This document shows positions 18,871-27,751 of a stretch of 64,000 nt of DNA, piece after piece. The notes below the pieces were generated by a model. That model was not told where the DNA came from and made no database searches. It was given only the letters and a program-made list of their open reading frames with translations. The position numbers and the translations under genes were made by a program. This stretch comes from JAMXLO01 sp963749575 (lineage in GTDB: Bacteria; Pseudomonadota; Alphaproteobacteria; Acetobacterales; Acetobacteraceae). The stretch lies in the NCBI GenBank assembly GCA_963749575.1, contig CAVVNM010000022.1:631722-695721 (forward strand). The letters run 5' to 3'. Position 1 is the first letter of the stretch, and every line of letters starts with the position of its first letter.

Positions 18871-19650
18871 GCTGTGTGGACGGATTAATAACCAGCATTA
18901 GCCCGCATGCAAAACTGATGATTGCCGAGTAGCTGGTGTCGGTCTTTTCACAGCGCATGGCGACGCGTTTGAACCGCTTGAGCTTGCCGATCGTCTGTTC
19001 GATGCGGGCCCGGAGTTTATAGAGACGCTTGGGAAAGAAGCGGCCTCGCTGCTTGGAGTTTTCACGACGAGGGATCACCGGTGTGATGCCACGTGAGAGC
19101 GCGGCGGCGCGATTTGCAGCGCTGTCATATCCTTTGTCGGTCACTGCGATGCGCGGGCGGGTGTCCGGGCCGATGTCGAGCGAGGTCTCGAACTGCGTGC
19201 TGTCGCTGACTTCGCCACCGGTCAGGTGGAAGTCGAGAGGATGGCCGTCGAGATCGGTCTTGAGGTGGATTTTGGTCGAGAAGCCACCACGCGATCGGCC
19301 GAGTGCCTGATGCTGCTGCCCCCTTTTGCACCAGCGGCCGAGACGTGAGCGCGCGCCGTCGTGCTATCGAAGAACTGCATCAAATGCGCCGTCTCACTGC
19401 ATTCCGCGAGTATCTGAAAGAACGCCTCGAAGACGCCAGACCGGCTGAGGCGCCAGAACCGCTTCCATACGCTGTTCCAGTTGCCAAATTCATTTGGCAA
19501 CGCTCGCCAGGTAATACTGTGGACCGTGAAATAGTGGATCGCCTCCAGGAATTTACGGTCGTCGTGCCCGGGCTCTTCCCGGCTCGACTGCACCGCGTCG
19601 AACACTTCAAGTACGATCAGCCAATCCCGCTCTGTCATTCCGGTAAGCAT
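18870..19650 (-). CDS. IS5-family transposase, two frames joined by frameshift
   Basis: Frame A (start about 19650) reads MTERDWLIVLEVFDAV, RALPNEFGNWNSVWKRFWR and LMQFFDSTTARAHVSAAGAK. The catalytic region continues in frame B with QQHQALGRSRGGFSTKIHLK, VTDKGYDSAANRAAALS (second Asp), IPRRENSKQRGRFFPKRLYK and ARIEQTIGKLKRFKRVAMRC (Glu). The switch occurs at a run reading AAAGGGGGC on the coding strand near 19322, a plausible slippery site; IS427-type elements are known to use programmed frameshifting here. Frame B runs through the IS end, so its last codons and TAA stop lie in flanking DNA (18860-18862). It appears intact. Confidence 0.85.
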
Positions 19651-19745
19651 GTCCGGCTCCCTGATGCCGGTCACGCAGTGATTCGAATAAGTCCCGATTC
19701 GGGAATCCGTCAGAAATGCATGCCAGGGATTCCGTCCACACAGCC
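18870..19745 (-). mobile_element. IS5-family element (IS427-like)
   Basis: An 876-bp element. Its ends read GGCTGTGTGGACGGA inward from both sides (15 bp identical, then one mismatch) and are flanked by a TA duplication (18868-18869 and 19746-19747). It contains one transposase split into two overlapping frames. It is inserted in the left CTAG target duplication of the adjacent IS701-type element, so it arrived later. Confidence 0.88.
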
Positions 19746-19748
19746 TAG

Positions 19749-21203
19749 CACTACTTTGGCAGAATTTGTCACTGGGTTACGCTGAGCTGAACCATTCGCG
19801 ACAATGCGGGCATCGCTGGAGTGGCGCGCGAGTGAGGTGAGCGATGATGAGATGACGCACTGCTGGTAAGCTTGGCTGTGGCGGTGGTCCATCAATTCTT
19901 TTTTCCCCGCCTCGCGACTGCGAGGCGACGATGCTGCAGGAAGGCGTAGGCAATCATCGTCATGAGGGCATGGCGGTGGAGGCCATGCCAGGATCGTCCT
20001 TCGAAGTGATCGAGACCGAGTTCTTCCTTCAGTTGCTGATGGGCCTGCTCGCAGATCCAGCGCGCCTTGATCGTGCGAGCGAGCACTTTGATCGGCGTGC
20101 CTATCGGCAGGTTTGAGAGGTAGTATTTGCGTTCGCCGCTGGCGCGACGTTCCCCGATCAACCAAACCTCGTCGCCAGGCATGTGCTGGGCACCCCTATC
20201 GCGAATGCGCTGCGGCGGCCCATCGGCGACCCGCACACGCACGGCGGCGAAGCGTGCCGATAGTCGGCCTTTGGTGCCACGGCGCCAGCTGACCGAGCGC
20301 CATGATGTGCCCGTAAGCATCGCCTCCGCCGAGACCGACTTGCTGTCGGGAATGTGTCGCTGTCGTGGGCGGCCGCGACCTGCAACGGGGAAGATCAGGG
20401 CCACATCGCCTCGATAGACCTTCTGATGCCGCGGTATGCCGACGGCCCATTTCAAACCGCGCTCGCTAAGCTCGTGCCGGAACGGCGCACTCAGGCCGTA
20501 ACCCGCATCAGCCAGAACGCATCCGAAGCGTACACCGGCAGCTTTCACCCGGTCGATCTCGTCAATCGCGATCTCAGGCTTGCTCCGGAACGTCTGCCGA
20601 TCCGCTGGAACCGCCACTCTCGCCATGCGAACAGGATCACTCGTCCAACTCTCTGGCAGAAACAGGCGCAAGCCAACCATCACCGGCACTTCGCCGCCCG
20701 CCAGCGTTGCTGAGACCAACGTCTGGCAATTGGCCGTCTTGCCCAGAACCGAGGCATATTGCGCAGCAACGCCAACCGAATGGCTGCCCTTCTTCGGCAG
20801 CGCCGTGTCATCGATCACCAACACGGCGTCATCACCGCCGACCAGTCGGTCCGCCTGGATGAGAAGCTCTGCTTCCAGCGGTGCCGCATCCCAAACTCCA
20901 GCCGCCACGAAATGATGCAACTGATCATACTCGCCCGGCACCAGCCGCTCCGCCATCGGTTGAATGCTCTTCCGCTCGCCCGGCCCGATCAGTCCTGCAA
21001 TATAGAGCGGGCACATCCGCCGCCGGGCCTTGTGCTCCAGGCGGGCCAGAAATGGCCCCAGCCAGTGTTCAAGTTCCTCGCTCCAACCGAACTCCGTGAC
21101 CACCGCGATCGGCCTCCAATAAGCCGATCCCCCAGGAATCACCGATTTGCCGATTCGGGAATCCCAAAAGCGATGTCATTACCTAAATTCTGCCAAAGTA
21201 GTG
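19749..21203 (-). mobile_element. IS701-family element
   Basis: A 1455-bp element with perfect 19-bp terminal inverted repeats (CACTACTTTGGCAGAATTT at each end). It is flanked by the sequence CTAG on both sides (19745-19748 and 21204-21207), the 4-bp target duplication typical of this family. The left CTAG is where the IS5-type element subsequently inserted. It holds one intact transposase gene. Confidence 0.9.
19892..21142 (-). CDS. IS701-family DDE transposase
   Basis: A 416-residue transposase with the DDE_5-type core: AVLVIDDTALPKKGSHSVGV (first Asp), FGCVLADAGYGLSAPFRHEL (second Asp), and a C-terminal ARWICEQAHQQLKEELGLDH with the catalytic Glu, followed by HALMTMIAYAFLQHRRL. Normal length and uninterrupted. 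A decayed copy of its middle part occurs at about 35095-35245. The element was probably mobile recently, given its perfect ends and intact gene. Confidence 0.92.
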   Translation of the reverse strand: MIPGGSAYWRPIAVVTEFGWSEELEHWLGPFLARLEHKARRRMCPLYIAGLIGPGERKSIQPMAERLVPGEYDQLHHFVAAGVWDAAPLEAELLIQADRLVGGDDAVLVIDDTALPKKGSHSVGVAAQYASVLGKTANCQTLVSATLAGGEVPVMVGLRLFLPESWTSDPVRMARVAVPADRQTFRSKPEIAIDEIDRVKAAGVRFGCVLADAGYGLSAPFRHELSERGLKWAVGIPRHQKVYRGDVALIFPVAGRGRPRQRHIPDSKSVSAEAMLTGTSWRSVSWRRGTKGRLSARFAAVRVRVADGPPQRIRDRGAQHMPGDEVWLIGERRASGERKYYLSNLPIGTPIKVLARTIKARWICEQAHQQLKEELGLDHFEGRSWHGLHRHALMTMIAYAFLQHRRLAVARRGKKN

Positions 21204-21207
21204 CTAG

Positions 21208-21458
21208 TTGCCCATGGCTTTGGTGGAATCGATGAGTCGCCGCGGCAGTCCTTACGACAACGCCAAGGCAGAAAGCTTCATGAAGTCGCTGAAGGTCGAG
21301 GCCGTCTACCTGGCGGCCTACGAGACGTTCGAAGATGTCACTGCCGACCCTCCCCGCTTCATCGACGACGTAAGCGTCTGCATTCCGCACTCGGCTATCT
21401 CCGCCCTGTGCAATTCGAGGATCAACACGCCCAGCAAGGGGTCAAAGCTGCGGCTTGA
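21208..21458 (+). pseudogene. IS3-family OrfB C-terminal remnant
   Basis: Directly after the right CTAG, the plus strand reads MSRRGSPYDNAKAESFMKSL, KVEAVYLAAYETFEDVTAD and then, one frame over, RLHSALGYLRPVQFEDQHAQ. This is the last ~80 residues of an IS3-type integrase-core transposase, including the catalytic Glu (AKAESFMK). The N-terminal part is gone, so the IS701 element landed in or beside an already broken IS3 copy. A frame shift at about 21370 marks decay. Confidence 0.8.
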
Positions 21459-21479
21459 TCGTGTCCACCCCCAGGGGCG

Positions 21480-22096
21480 CACTCCAATCGGGGGTCGTTA
21501 TTGCAAGCGAGCTCACACCACTGGATGCCGTCCGGATAGGCGGAGCCAATCGCATTCGTGACCGCGGTCACCACAGTCGTCTTGCCTATGCCACCCGGTG
21601 CGACGAGGGTGACGAACTGCCGCTGCTGCAGAAGCGCGCTGATTATGACAATAATCTTGATGCGGCCGATGATGCGGGCCTACGGCAGCGGCAGGGTAGC
21701 CAGTCGGACACGCGAGGTAGCCATAGGCAACAACGGCGCCGGCTCGCTCGCAAGCGGACCCACGAACCGGTAACCTCGATCAGGAACTGTCACAAGATAC
21801 GGCTGACTATCCCGGCTATCGCCAAGTGTACGGCGCAACAGCGAGACGTGAACGCGCAGGTTAATATCGTCGACCTTCGTGTTCGGCCAGGCACGCATGA
21901 TCAGGTCATCGCGGCTGATGACGCGGCCAGGCCGTTCGACCAGCGTGAGGAGGACGTCCATTGCACGGTTGCTGATCGGCACCGGTCTGGCGCCGTCGAG
22001 CAGCAGGCGCTGCGATTTGAGCAGCCGGTGGGTTCCGAAGCGCATGGCCGTGCTGCTCAAGCCATTTTCGTTTGAGAGGCTATCCCTCTCAGTCAT
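21480..22096 (-). pseudogene. winged-helix regulator fused to NB-ARC-like ATPase, truncated
   Basis: The N-terminus (22096 downward) is an OmpR/CadC-type winged helix: VPISNRAMDVLLTLVERPGR, RDDLIMRAWPNTKVDDINLR, HVSLLRRTLGDSRDS and VPDRGYRFV. An in-frame TAG at 21680-21682 interrupts it. The same frame then continues RIKIIVIISALLQQRQFVTL and LVAPGGIGKTTVVTAVTNA, a P-loop of an STAND/NB-ARC-type ATPase. The reading ends at about 21490, where transposon-border sequence begins. Homologues of this architecture run to 700-1000 residues, so most of the sensor is missing. Dead regulator. Confidence 0.82.
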
Positions 22097-22696
22097 GCCA
22101 GCCTATCTGCGCCGCGGACCAGTAGAGGAACGGTCGGGTGACCGGTCCGGACGTAACGTAATGAAATCTGACGGGTTTGCAACGCGGCGGACTGTAAAGG
22201 TACAAATCACTGTTGCGATCGGCGTGAGGAGGGGCACCTGCCAGGAACAGGAGCTCAGGCAATATCCCACAGGGGTTAACTCACGCTTGGACTGCCGCTT
22301 ATGGCAGCTTTGCCCGCGAACCTGGGCGGCAGGGAGGCCACTATGATCGACGCAGCGGCGCACGGTAGTATACGGACCCTTTCACGTGACGACATGATCA
22401 GCTCACGGGTTGCCCGCACAGGACATGTGCGGGTCAAATTCCCGCGTTGCAGGACCAGGTCGACAGGTACAGTCGAGCGTCACGGGAGGTCTCACTCATA
22501 TGGATGCGGGAAAAGGCAGCAACGTGCCGATCACTATGGCCGGATAGCATGCCGCCAGTTTAGCACCGAGTAGGGCTAAATTCTGGTTCTTTCGCGACGG
22601 AGTAGACTCTAAGAGAGAAGTAACCGGCAAGGGTGCGTATGACTGCCCGGCGTCTTCGTCGATCCGGCGTTCCTGTCACCAAGTGCGAAGCAGGCG
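22097..22696. other. intergenic, no gene recognised
   Basis: 600 bases between the divergently placed regulator pseudogene and the AraC-type fragment. Short readings without domains occur on both strands. It probably contained the promoters of both flanking genes. No hairpin or repeat stands out. Confidence 0.4.
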
Positions 22697-23212
22697 TTGG
22701 CCGAGCCGATTGTCGGCTTTTCCCAAAATGCGCTTCGGCGGGCATTCGACGAACTGGCGGGAGAACTGGCGGAACCCCACGAAGTGCTTCCGATGTTCAC
22801 CGAGGGCCGGGCAACGCAGGCTCTGGCCTACGTGGCACGCGCGTTCAGGACCCCAGAACCCTGTCGAGTGGCATCGCGGACCAGTCTGGCGCCTCGGCAA
22901 CTGCGTCGCGCGATGGAAGTGTTGCGAGCAGATCTGTCGGAACATTCGCCGCTGCGGCGTATCGCCAAGGCGTGCAAGTTGTCTGTCAGTCATTTTGCGC
23001 GGGCATTCAAGACGTCTACCGGCGCTCCACCGCATCGATGGCTCCTGATGGTGCGAGTCGAAATGGCACGAGAGCTCCTGGTACGATCGCCGACGCCACT
23101 GGTTGAAATCGTTGGCCTTTGCGGCTTTGCGGATCAATGTCATTTCGCTCGGGTATTCGCGTGTGTCATGGGTATCAGCCCCGATACATGGCGGCGCGAG
23201 CATCATATTTAG
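22697..23212 (+). CDS. AraC-type transcriptional regulator, probably N-terminally truncated
   Basis: 171 residues are readable from TTG 22697, and homology-like sequence extends slightly upstream (VFVDPAFLSPSAKQA) to an in-frame TGA near 22638. No ATG serves the frame. The C-terminal ~100 residues form the double helix-turn-helix: SPLRRIAKACKLSVSHFARA, STGAPPHRWLLMVRVEMARE and VGLCGFADQCHFARVFACVM followed by GISPDTWRRE. The usual ~150-residue N-terminal sensor is absent or reduced to 60 residues. It could still bind DNA, but a relic is as likely. It sits 28 bases from the convergent lipoprotein gene. Confidence 0.75.
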   Translation: MAEPIVGFSQNALRRAFDELAGELAEPHEVLPMFTEGRATQALAYVARAFRTPEPCRVASRTSLAPRQLRRAMEVLRADLSEHSPLRRIAKACKLSVSHFARAFKTSTGAPPHRWLLMVRVEMARELLVRSPTPLVEIVGLCGFADQCHFARVFACVMGISPDTWRREHHI

Positions 23213-23240
23213 CTGTTGCCCGCCTGATCGCGCTTTACGT

Positions 23241-23753
23241 TTAGGTTCCGACGCGCTGAAGGTTCAGCATATATGTGCAACCAGGATGACCGATGCGACC
23301 GCTGACATCGATCTGTCCACGGAAGGTATCTCCCTCAAACTGACCAATGATCCAGTCGCGACGGGAGACCATCTGCAAGCCGTTGTCAGCGTCGATGGTG
23401 CCACGGAACCCTCCGAAGCGTACAGAATCGCCCCGAACGTGAAAGCCGGACACCTGCTGGGTCTGGATACACAAGCCACCGCCCGTATCGAGTGGCACGG
23501 CAGTACCCACATAGGTGCCGTCACGGCTGACTGGCTGCGCAGTCTTCGGCGACGCGGAGTTTTCCAGACCTGGTGGCGGTCCGACGGTAGCGCCCAGCAT
23601 CGCCGGTGCGGGTGAAAAGAGCGGTCTTGGGCCAGCCGCCGTGTCGAGTATTACCGCCGGCGCTTGCAATCCATTGTTCCCGGAGCAGCCCAGGAGCAGC
23701 AGGCACAGTACGGCAAGACCGGATCGTAGGCTGGCGTTGATCAACCCCGCCAT
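23241..23753 (-). CDS. small lipoprotein, unknown function
   Basis: A 170-residue product starting MAGLINASLRSGLAVL with hydrophobic stretch AVLCLLLLG and a lipobox LLLGC, so it is probably acylated at the Cys (about residue 23) and anchored in a membrane. An upstream ATG at 23795 would give a longer, less typical signal. The mature part includes SRDGTYVGTAVPLDTGGGLC, FHVRGDSVRFGGFRGTIDAD and GDTFRGQIDVSGRIGHPGCT, a beta-rich pattern with two conserved Cys. It shares the layout 'xDGxYxG ... C ... F.G.I ... C' with the neighbouring product at 23803, suggesting paralogues. No known family recognised. Confidence 0.7.
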   Translation of the reverse strand: MAGLINASLRSGLAVLCLLLLGCSGNNGLQAPAVILDTAAGPRPLFSPAPAMLGATVGPPPGLENSASPKTAQPVSRDGTYVGTAVPLDTGGGLCIQTQQVSGFHVRGDSVRFGGFRGTIDADNGLQMVSRRDWIIGQFEGDTFRGQIDVSGRIGHPGCTYMLNLQRVGT

Positions 23754-23802
23754 GTCACTTGCCCGACGCCGGACTGCATCCCGCATTGTCGACATGGTCC
23801 GA

Positions 23803-24261
23803 CTACAAAGTGCCCGAATTGTCGGCTTCAAACTTGTAACTGCAGGCATCACCGACCACTTGGCCCTGCATGTGTCCCTGACCCACCGTCCCGCTGATGG
23901 ACGCCGGACCTGATTGCACCTGGAAGGAGCCGTGCGGCGCAATCACGACGTCGAACGAACGTCGTGGTTCCCACGGTACCTGTGGCTGATTGAGAACATA
24001 GCGAAATGCGCCATTTTTCACCTGCAAATTCGCCGTATCCGGACCGCAGGACATTGCCGCGCCGCTGACGAGTAGCGCAATCCCGTTGTAGCTCCCGTCG
24101 ATTGGATCCACTCGTGGCGGTGGCGATGCTACAGCTACCGTGTGCATACGCGCTTGCGAGGGGTCTGCGCATCCGAGCACGAGTGCGCAGACACCGAGCA
24201 TAATTGCACCGGCAGACGGGCAGGGCAAGAACTCCGCTGCGAGACAGAAACTGTATATCAT
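23803..24261 (-). CDS. small lipoprotein, paralogue of neighbour
   Basis: Up to 152 residues. The segment MLGVCALVLGCADPS gives a lipobox VLGC; ATG 24261 (MIYSFCLAA) or ATG 24201 could be the start, and neither has a strong ribosome site. The mature domain reads DPIDGSYNGIALLVSGAA, CGPDTANLQVKNGAFRYVL, GSFQVQSGPASISGTVGQGH and VVGDACSYKFEAD. Like the product at 23241, it has an early 'DGSYNG' motif and paired cysteines, consistent with gene duplication. It lies about 35 bases from the left repeat of the ISNCY-type element, which separates it from a divergent gene at 27970. Confidence 0.65.
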   Translation of the reverse strand: MIYSFCLAAEFLPCPSAGAIMLGVCALVLGCADPSQARMHTVAVASPPPRVDPIDGSYNGIALLVSGAAMSCGPDTANLQVKNGAFRYVLNQPQVPWEPRRSFDVVIAPHGSFQVQSGPASISGTVGQGHMQGQVVGDACSYKFEADNSGTL

Positions 24262-24296
24262 CGCAGCAATATAACGAAGTGGCGCGTCTCAGGCAA

Positions 24297-24311
24297 GATT
24301 GCCATCGATGG
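24297..24311 (+). repeat. 15-bp direct repeat, left flank of ISNCY-type element
   Basis: GATTGCCATCGATGG, identical to 27752-27766. The two copies immediately flank the element ends (which begin TGTCGG and end CGACA), as expected of a long target-site duplication. Long duplications are known for the IS1202 group. Confidence 0.8.
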
Positions 24312-24392
24312 GTGTCGGTAGCAGACGATATGACCGGTTTAGGTAGCACACGAACTGTCCGGTAGCGGGTTCCCAACCGGGAGGTTGGGAGG

Positions 24393-25628
24393 ATGCGCCG
24401 GACGGAAGCCCGACAGGGTGTTCGTATGCTGAAGTTCATGGACGTGTTCGGTCGCTGGGAGGCGTCGGAGTTGAGCCGGCTGGATGCGGCGGAATTGCTG
24501 GGGATGGGGGAGCGGACATTCCGTCGCTGGTGCCGCCGTTACGAGGAGGACGGCGAAGCCGGCCTGCTGGATCGTCGGATCGGCAAGGCGTCGGGCAAGC
24601 GAGTTCCGGTCGATCGGAGCGAACAGGTGGAGGCGTTGTACCGGACGCGCTACCAGGGGTTCACCGCGCGCCATTTCCACGAGCACCTTGTGCGGGACCA
24701 CCAGTTCGCCTGGAGCTACAGCTGGACCAAGGCGTTCTTGCAAAGCCGGAACCTGCTGTCGAAGGCGGCGCGGCGAGGCGCGCACCGGCGCAAGCGGCCG
24801 CGTCGTCCCCTGTCGGGAATGATGCTGCATCAAGACGCATCGCGGCATGGGTGGCTGGCGAAACAGCCGCCGCTCGATCTGGTGGTGACGATGGACGACG
24901 CGACGAGCGGGATGTATTCGGCGTTGCTGGTTGAGGAAGAAGGCACGGCTTCGACGTTCCGGGCGCTGTTAGAGGTGTTCGGGCGGCACGGCCTGCCGCT
25001 GAGCCTGTATACCGATCGCGGCAGCCATTACTTTCACACGGCCGAAGCGGGCGGCAAGGTGGATCGTGGCCAGCCGACGCAGGTCGGCCGCGCACTTTCG
25101 CATCTGGGCGTCGAGCACATTGCGGCGTATTCGCCGCAGGCCCGTGGCCGCTCGGAGCGTCTGTTCCAGACCTTGCAGGATCGGCTGCCGAAGGAACTGT
25201 CGCTGGCGGGCATCACAACGATGGATGAAGCCAACGCCTGGCTGCGCGCCACTTATATACCGGCACACAATGCACGGTTCGCGGTGACGGCGGAGCAGGA
25301 GGGCAGCGCGTTCGTCGCGGTGCCAGCGCTGGATCTGACGGAGGTCCTGTGCGTGCAGGAAGAGCGTGTGGTCGGCAACGACAACTGTGTGTCGTTCCTG
25401 AACCGCAGGCTACAGATACCGGAGAGCCCGCTGCGTCCACACTTTGTCAGGGCGACGGTGAAGGTGCACCAATATCCAAGTGGCGCGCTGGCGATTTTCC
25501 ATGGCCGGCGTTGCCTGGGCCGTTACGACAGCGCGGGCGTCGCGATCGGCGAGCCCCGTGCGGACGACAGCGCGAGCGAAGCCGTCGTTGCGTCCCGCCA
25601 TCAGGCTCGCGCCGGGCTCAGGGCCGTC
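24393..25628 (+). pseudogene. ISNCY-family transposase, main part, interrupted by intron
   Basis: 412 codons from ATG 24393 (preceded by GGGAGG). Helix-turn-helix: LSRLDAAELLGMGERTFRRW and RRYEEDGEAGLLDRRIGKAS. The rve-like catalytic core has LVVTMDDATSGMYSALLVEE (first Asp), LPLSLYTDRGSHYFH (second Asp) and YSPQARGRSERLFQTLQDR (Glu). The frame is open but the last true codon before the antisense intron is at 25628. Downstream codons run into the intron 3' end. The 3' remainder lies at 27605-27712 in the matching phase. Because the intron is on the opposite strand it cannot be spliced from this mRNA, so the gene is inactivated. Confidence 0.85.
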
Positions 25629-27604
25629 AATCGGGATAGGGGGGCATCTCGCGATGCCGCCCCTCCCACACCACCGGGCATACGGGTCCGTACCACGGCG
25701 GTTCGGCGGATTAAGCTTCCACCAGCGTCTCCATGGAAAACAGTCCAAGACCATTGAAGCGTCTGTTGCTGAAGGCACGATGCATCGCGCTTGCCGAACT
25801 CAGCCGCCATGGTCCCTTTGGACTGAAGATGGCCGCACTGGCCACCTTCTCGGAGACCTTGAGGCGTCGGAGTTCCTTGTAGCGTCTGCCCCGCGTCTTC
25901 CACTGGACCCAGACGACGCAACGCAGCCGTCGCCGTGTCCAGCCGTCCAGTGAGCCCAACTCGCGCCATTGGCTGAAGCCGAAATAGCCGGCCCATCCCC
26001 TCAGCAGTGGGTTCAGGTCGGCAATCATCCGTTCCAGGCTGACCCCGCGATTTCGCCGCGTCAGGTCGCGAACCCGGTCCTTGAACCGGGTCACGGCCTT
26101 GTCGGCGATGCGTCGCCGAGGTTGCGGTTCGTCCGTGACGGTGAAGCCAAGGAACGACCGTTGCCACGGCCGGGCGACGGCACTCTTTTGCGCGTTGACC
26201 TGGAGCTTGAGGCGTCCCTCGATGAAGCGGGTCAAGTTGGCCATGACCCGGTGGCCAGCCTTTTCGCTGCGGACGTAGATGTTGCAGTCGTCCGCGTAGC
26301 GCACGAAGCGGTGGCCACGGCGCTCAAGTTCGCGATCCAGTTCGTCCAGCACGAGATTCGAGAGCAGTGGCGAGAGCGGCCCGCCTTGCGGGGTCCCCTC
26401 CCGGCTGATCTCGAACAGCCCGTTGTTGAGCACACCGGCTGTCAGGTAGCTCCGGATAAGCCGAAGCACCCGCCGATCCGGGATGCGCGCTGCCACGCGT
26501 GCCATGAGTTTGTCGTGATTAACTCGGTCGAAGAACTTCGCCAAGTCTATATCGACAACGAACCGATAGCCGTCGGTGACATAGGCTTGCGCCTGCGCCA
26601 CCGCTTGCTGGGCAGAGCGGCCCGGCCGGAAGCCGTAGCTGTGCTCGCTGAACGTCGGGTCCCACAACGGCTGGAGCCGCTGCAGCACCGCCTGCTGGAT
26701 CACACGGTCGATCACGGTTGGAATGCCGAGCTCGCGCGTCCCGCCGGCCGGTTTCGGGATTTGCACCCGACGCACCGGTTGCGGCTGGTAGCGCCCCTGC
26801 AGCAGTTGATCTTCGATCTCCGGCCAGCGCGCTTCAAGGAGGCCCGGAAGCTGTCGGACGGTGATGCCGTCGACACCGGGCGCTCCCTTGTTGCGCACCA
26901 CCGCACGCAACGCCGCTTCTATGTTATCGGGGTCACAGATTGCCTCCATCAGATACGTCGTGAATGCCGGGCTTTCGGGTCCGGACGTCGCCGCGATCAC
27001 TTCGACCTCTCGCACGGCCGGGCGCGGGGCTTCACCCCTGCCAGGTATCGGCAAGTCCAATGTGAACTGGAATGGCGGTCGCGGTGTGGTCATGAGATGT
27101 CCGAGCTACTTGCCCTCTCCTTCAACCCCTTGCGGGGACCGTTCGGGCCTTCAGCCGCCAAGGCAGCCTATTATGCCCTCTGCTGACTTCTGCGCCGCGG
27201 TCAGGGCGCCTTGCGGCTCCCTCAGTCCATCCGGTTTCCCGGCAGGACACGACGCAGATCTCCTGGGGTAAGCCCCACAGTCTTCCTCGCACACCTGCCG
27301 GATTTACAGTCCAGGCCCTTGATGGATATGGACTTTGCGACTTCCTGCCCGCTCGTCCGACCCGTGCTGCCTCGTATCCGGTTGCTGTTCGTCAGGTCGC
27401 GATTTCGTTCCACGCTTCCTTCAGACGGTCCCTCGCGGTTCCGCCCTTGCGCTTCACTCGTGCTTCACCTCCATCAGGTTGCACAGGGGACTTTCACCCC
27501 CAGACTGCTGGACATGCCCAGCACACAGCGACGCTTCGCGCCGCGATGCGGTGGCCTCGCCCAAGGCGAGGCCACCCTTGACCGCCCCTCCGCGCGGCGC
27601 CCAC
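25629..27604 (-). mobile_element. group II intron, antisense within the ISNCY transposase gene
   Basis: The boundaries are inferred. On the minus strand the intron begins GTGGGCGCCGCGCGG at 27604 and ends CTATCCCGATT at 25629. Next to the 3' end is a stem of the domain V/VI type (GGGAGGGGCGGCATC...GATGCCCCCC). Domain I includes the familiar GGGGTGAAAGTCCCC segment near 27490. The maturase gene sits in the domain IV position. Removing 25629-27604 joins the two parts of the host transposase in frame, which supports both ends independently. Confidence 0.82.
25711..27093 (-). CDS. ltrA: group II intron reverse transcriptase/maturase
   Basis: A 460-residue intron-encoded protein. RT blocks in order: NKGAPGVDGITVRQLPGLLE (70-88), IPKPAGGTRELGIPTVIDRV (112-131), HSYGFRPGRSAQQAV (151-165), VVDIDLAKFFDRVNHDKLM (179-197), REGTPQGGPLSPLLSNLVLD (231-250), FVRYADDCNIYVRSEKAG with catalytic YADD at 266-269, and the thumb/maturase domain GVSLERMIADLNPLLRGWAG (about 348). 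It ends without an HNH endonuclease domain, so retrohoming would not use second-strand cleavage by this protein. All catalytic residues are present and the frame is intact. It would promote splicing and mobility of the surrounding intron RNA. Confidence 0.95.
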   Translation of the reverse strand: MTTPRPPFQFTLDLPIPGRGEAPRPAVREVEVIAATSGPESPAFTTYLMEAICDPDNIEAALRAVVRNKGAPGVDGITVRQLPGLLEARWPEIEDQLLQGRYQPQPVRRVQIPKPAGGTRELGIPTVIDRVIQQAVLQRLQPLWDPTFSEHSYGFRPGRSAQQAVAQAQAYVTDGYRFVVDIDLAKFFDRVNHDKLMARVAARIPDRRVLRLIRSYLTAGVLNNGLFEISREGTPQGGPLSPLLSNLVLDELDRELERRGHRFVRYADDCNIYVRSEKAGHRVMANLTRFIEGRLKLQVNAQKSAVARPWQRSFLGFTVTDEPQPRRRIADKAVTRFKDRVRDLTRRNRGVSLERMIADLNPLLRGWAGYFGFSQWRELGSLDGWTRRRLRCVVWVQWKTRGRRYKELRRLKVSEKVASAAIFSPKGPWRLSSASAMHRAFSNRRFNGLGLFSMETLVEA

Positions 27605-27712
27605 CCGCGCGGCAGGTCGGCTCCAGGAAATGGCCCTGACAGTCCCACCAGGAAACGGCCGTCGGAGACACCGCTCCTCCGACAGACAAAGCGGGAACGA
27701 GCGGCCACATGA
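27605..27712 (+). pseudogene. ISNCY-family transposase, 3' remainder
   Basis: Codons PRGRSAPGNGPDSPTRKRPS and then ETPLLRQTKRERAAT plus TGA complete the transposase. The phase continues directly from codon GTC 25626-25628, once the intron is removed. The Arg/Lys-rich tail ends just before the right terminal repeat, as expected for this IS group. Confidence 0.7.
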
Positions 27713-27751
27713 TGTGTCACCTAAACCGGCCAACTTAATTTGCTCTCGACA

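Larger units (their letters stand above)
24313..27751 (+). mobile_element. ISNCY (IS1202-type) element carrying a group II intron
   Basis: Left end TGTCGGTAGCA and right end, read inward, TGTCGAGAGCA. Both are followed about 20 bases further in by CCGGTTTAGGT (24333 region and 27719-27729 region). The whole is 3439 bp; subtracting the 1976-bp intron leaves 1463 bp, a normal size for this IS group. The flanking 15-bp repeats mark the insertion. It separates the lipoprotein genes at 23.2-24.3 kb from those at 28.0-28.9 kb. Confidence 0.82.

Noticed and set aside
24785..25095. Minus-strand frames within the ISNCY transposase gene as independent genes
   Set aside because: No motifs; the plus strand carries a complete DDE-type catalytic core here.
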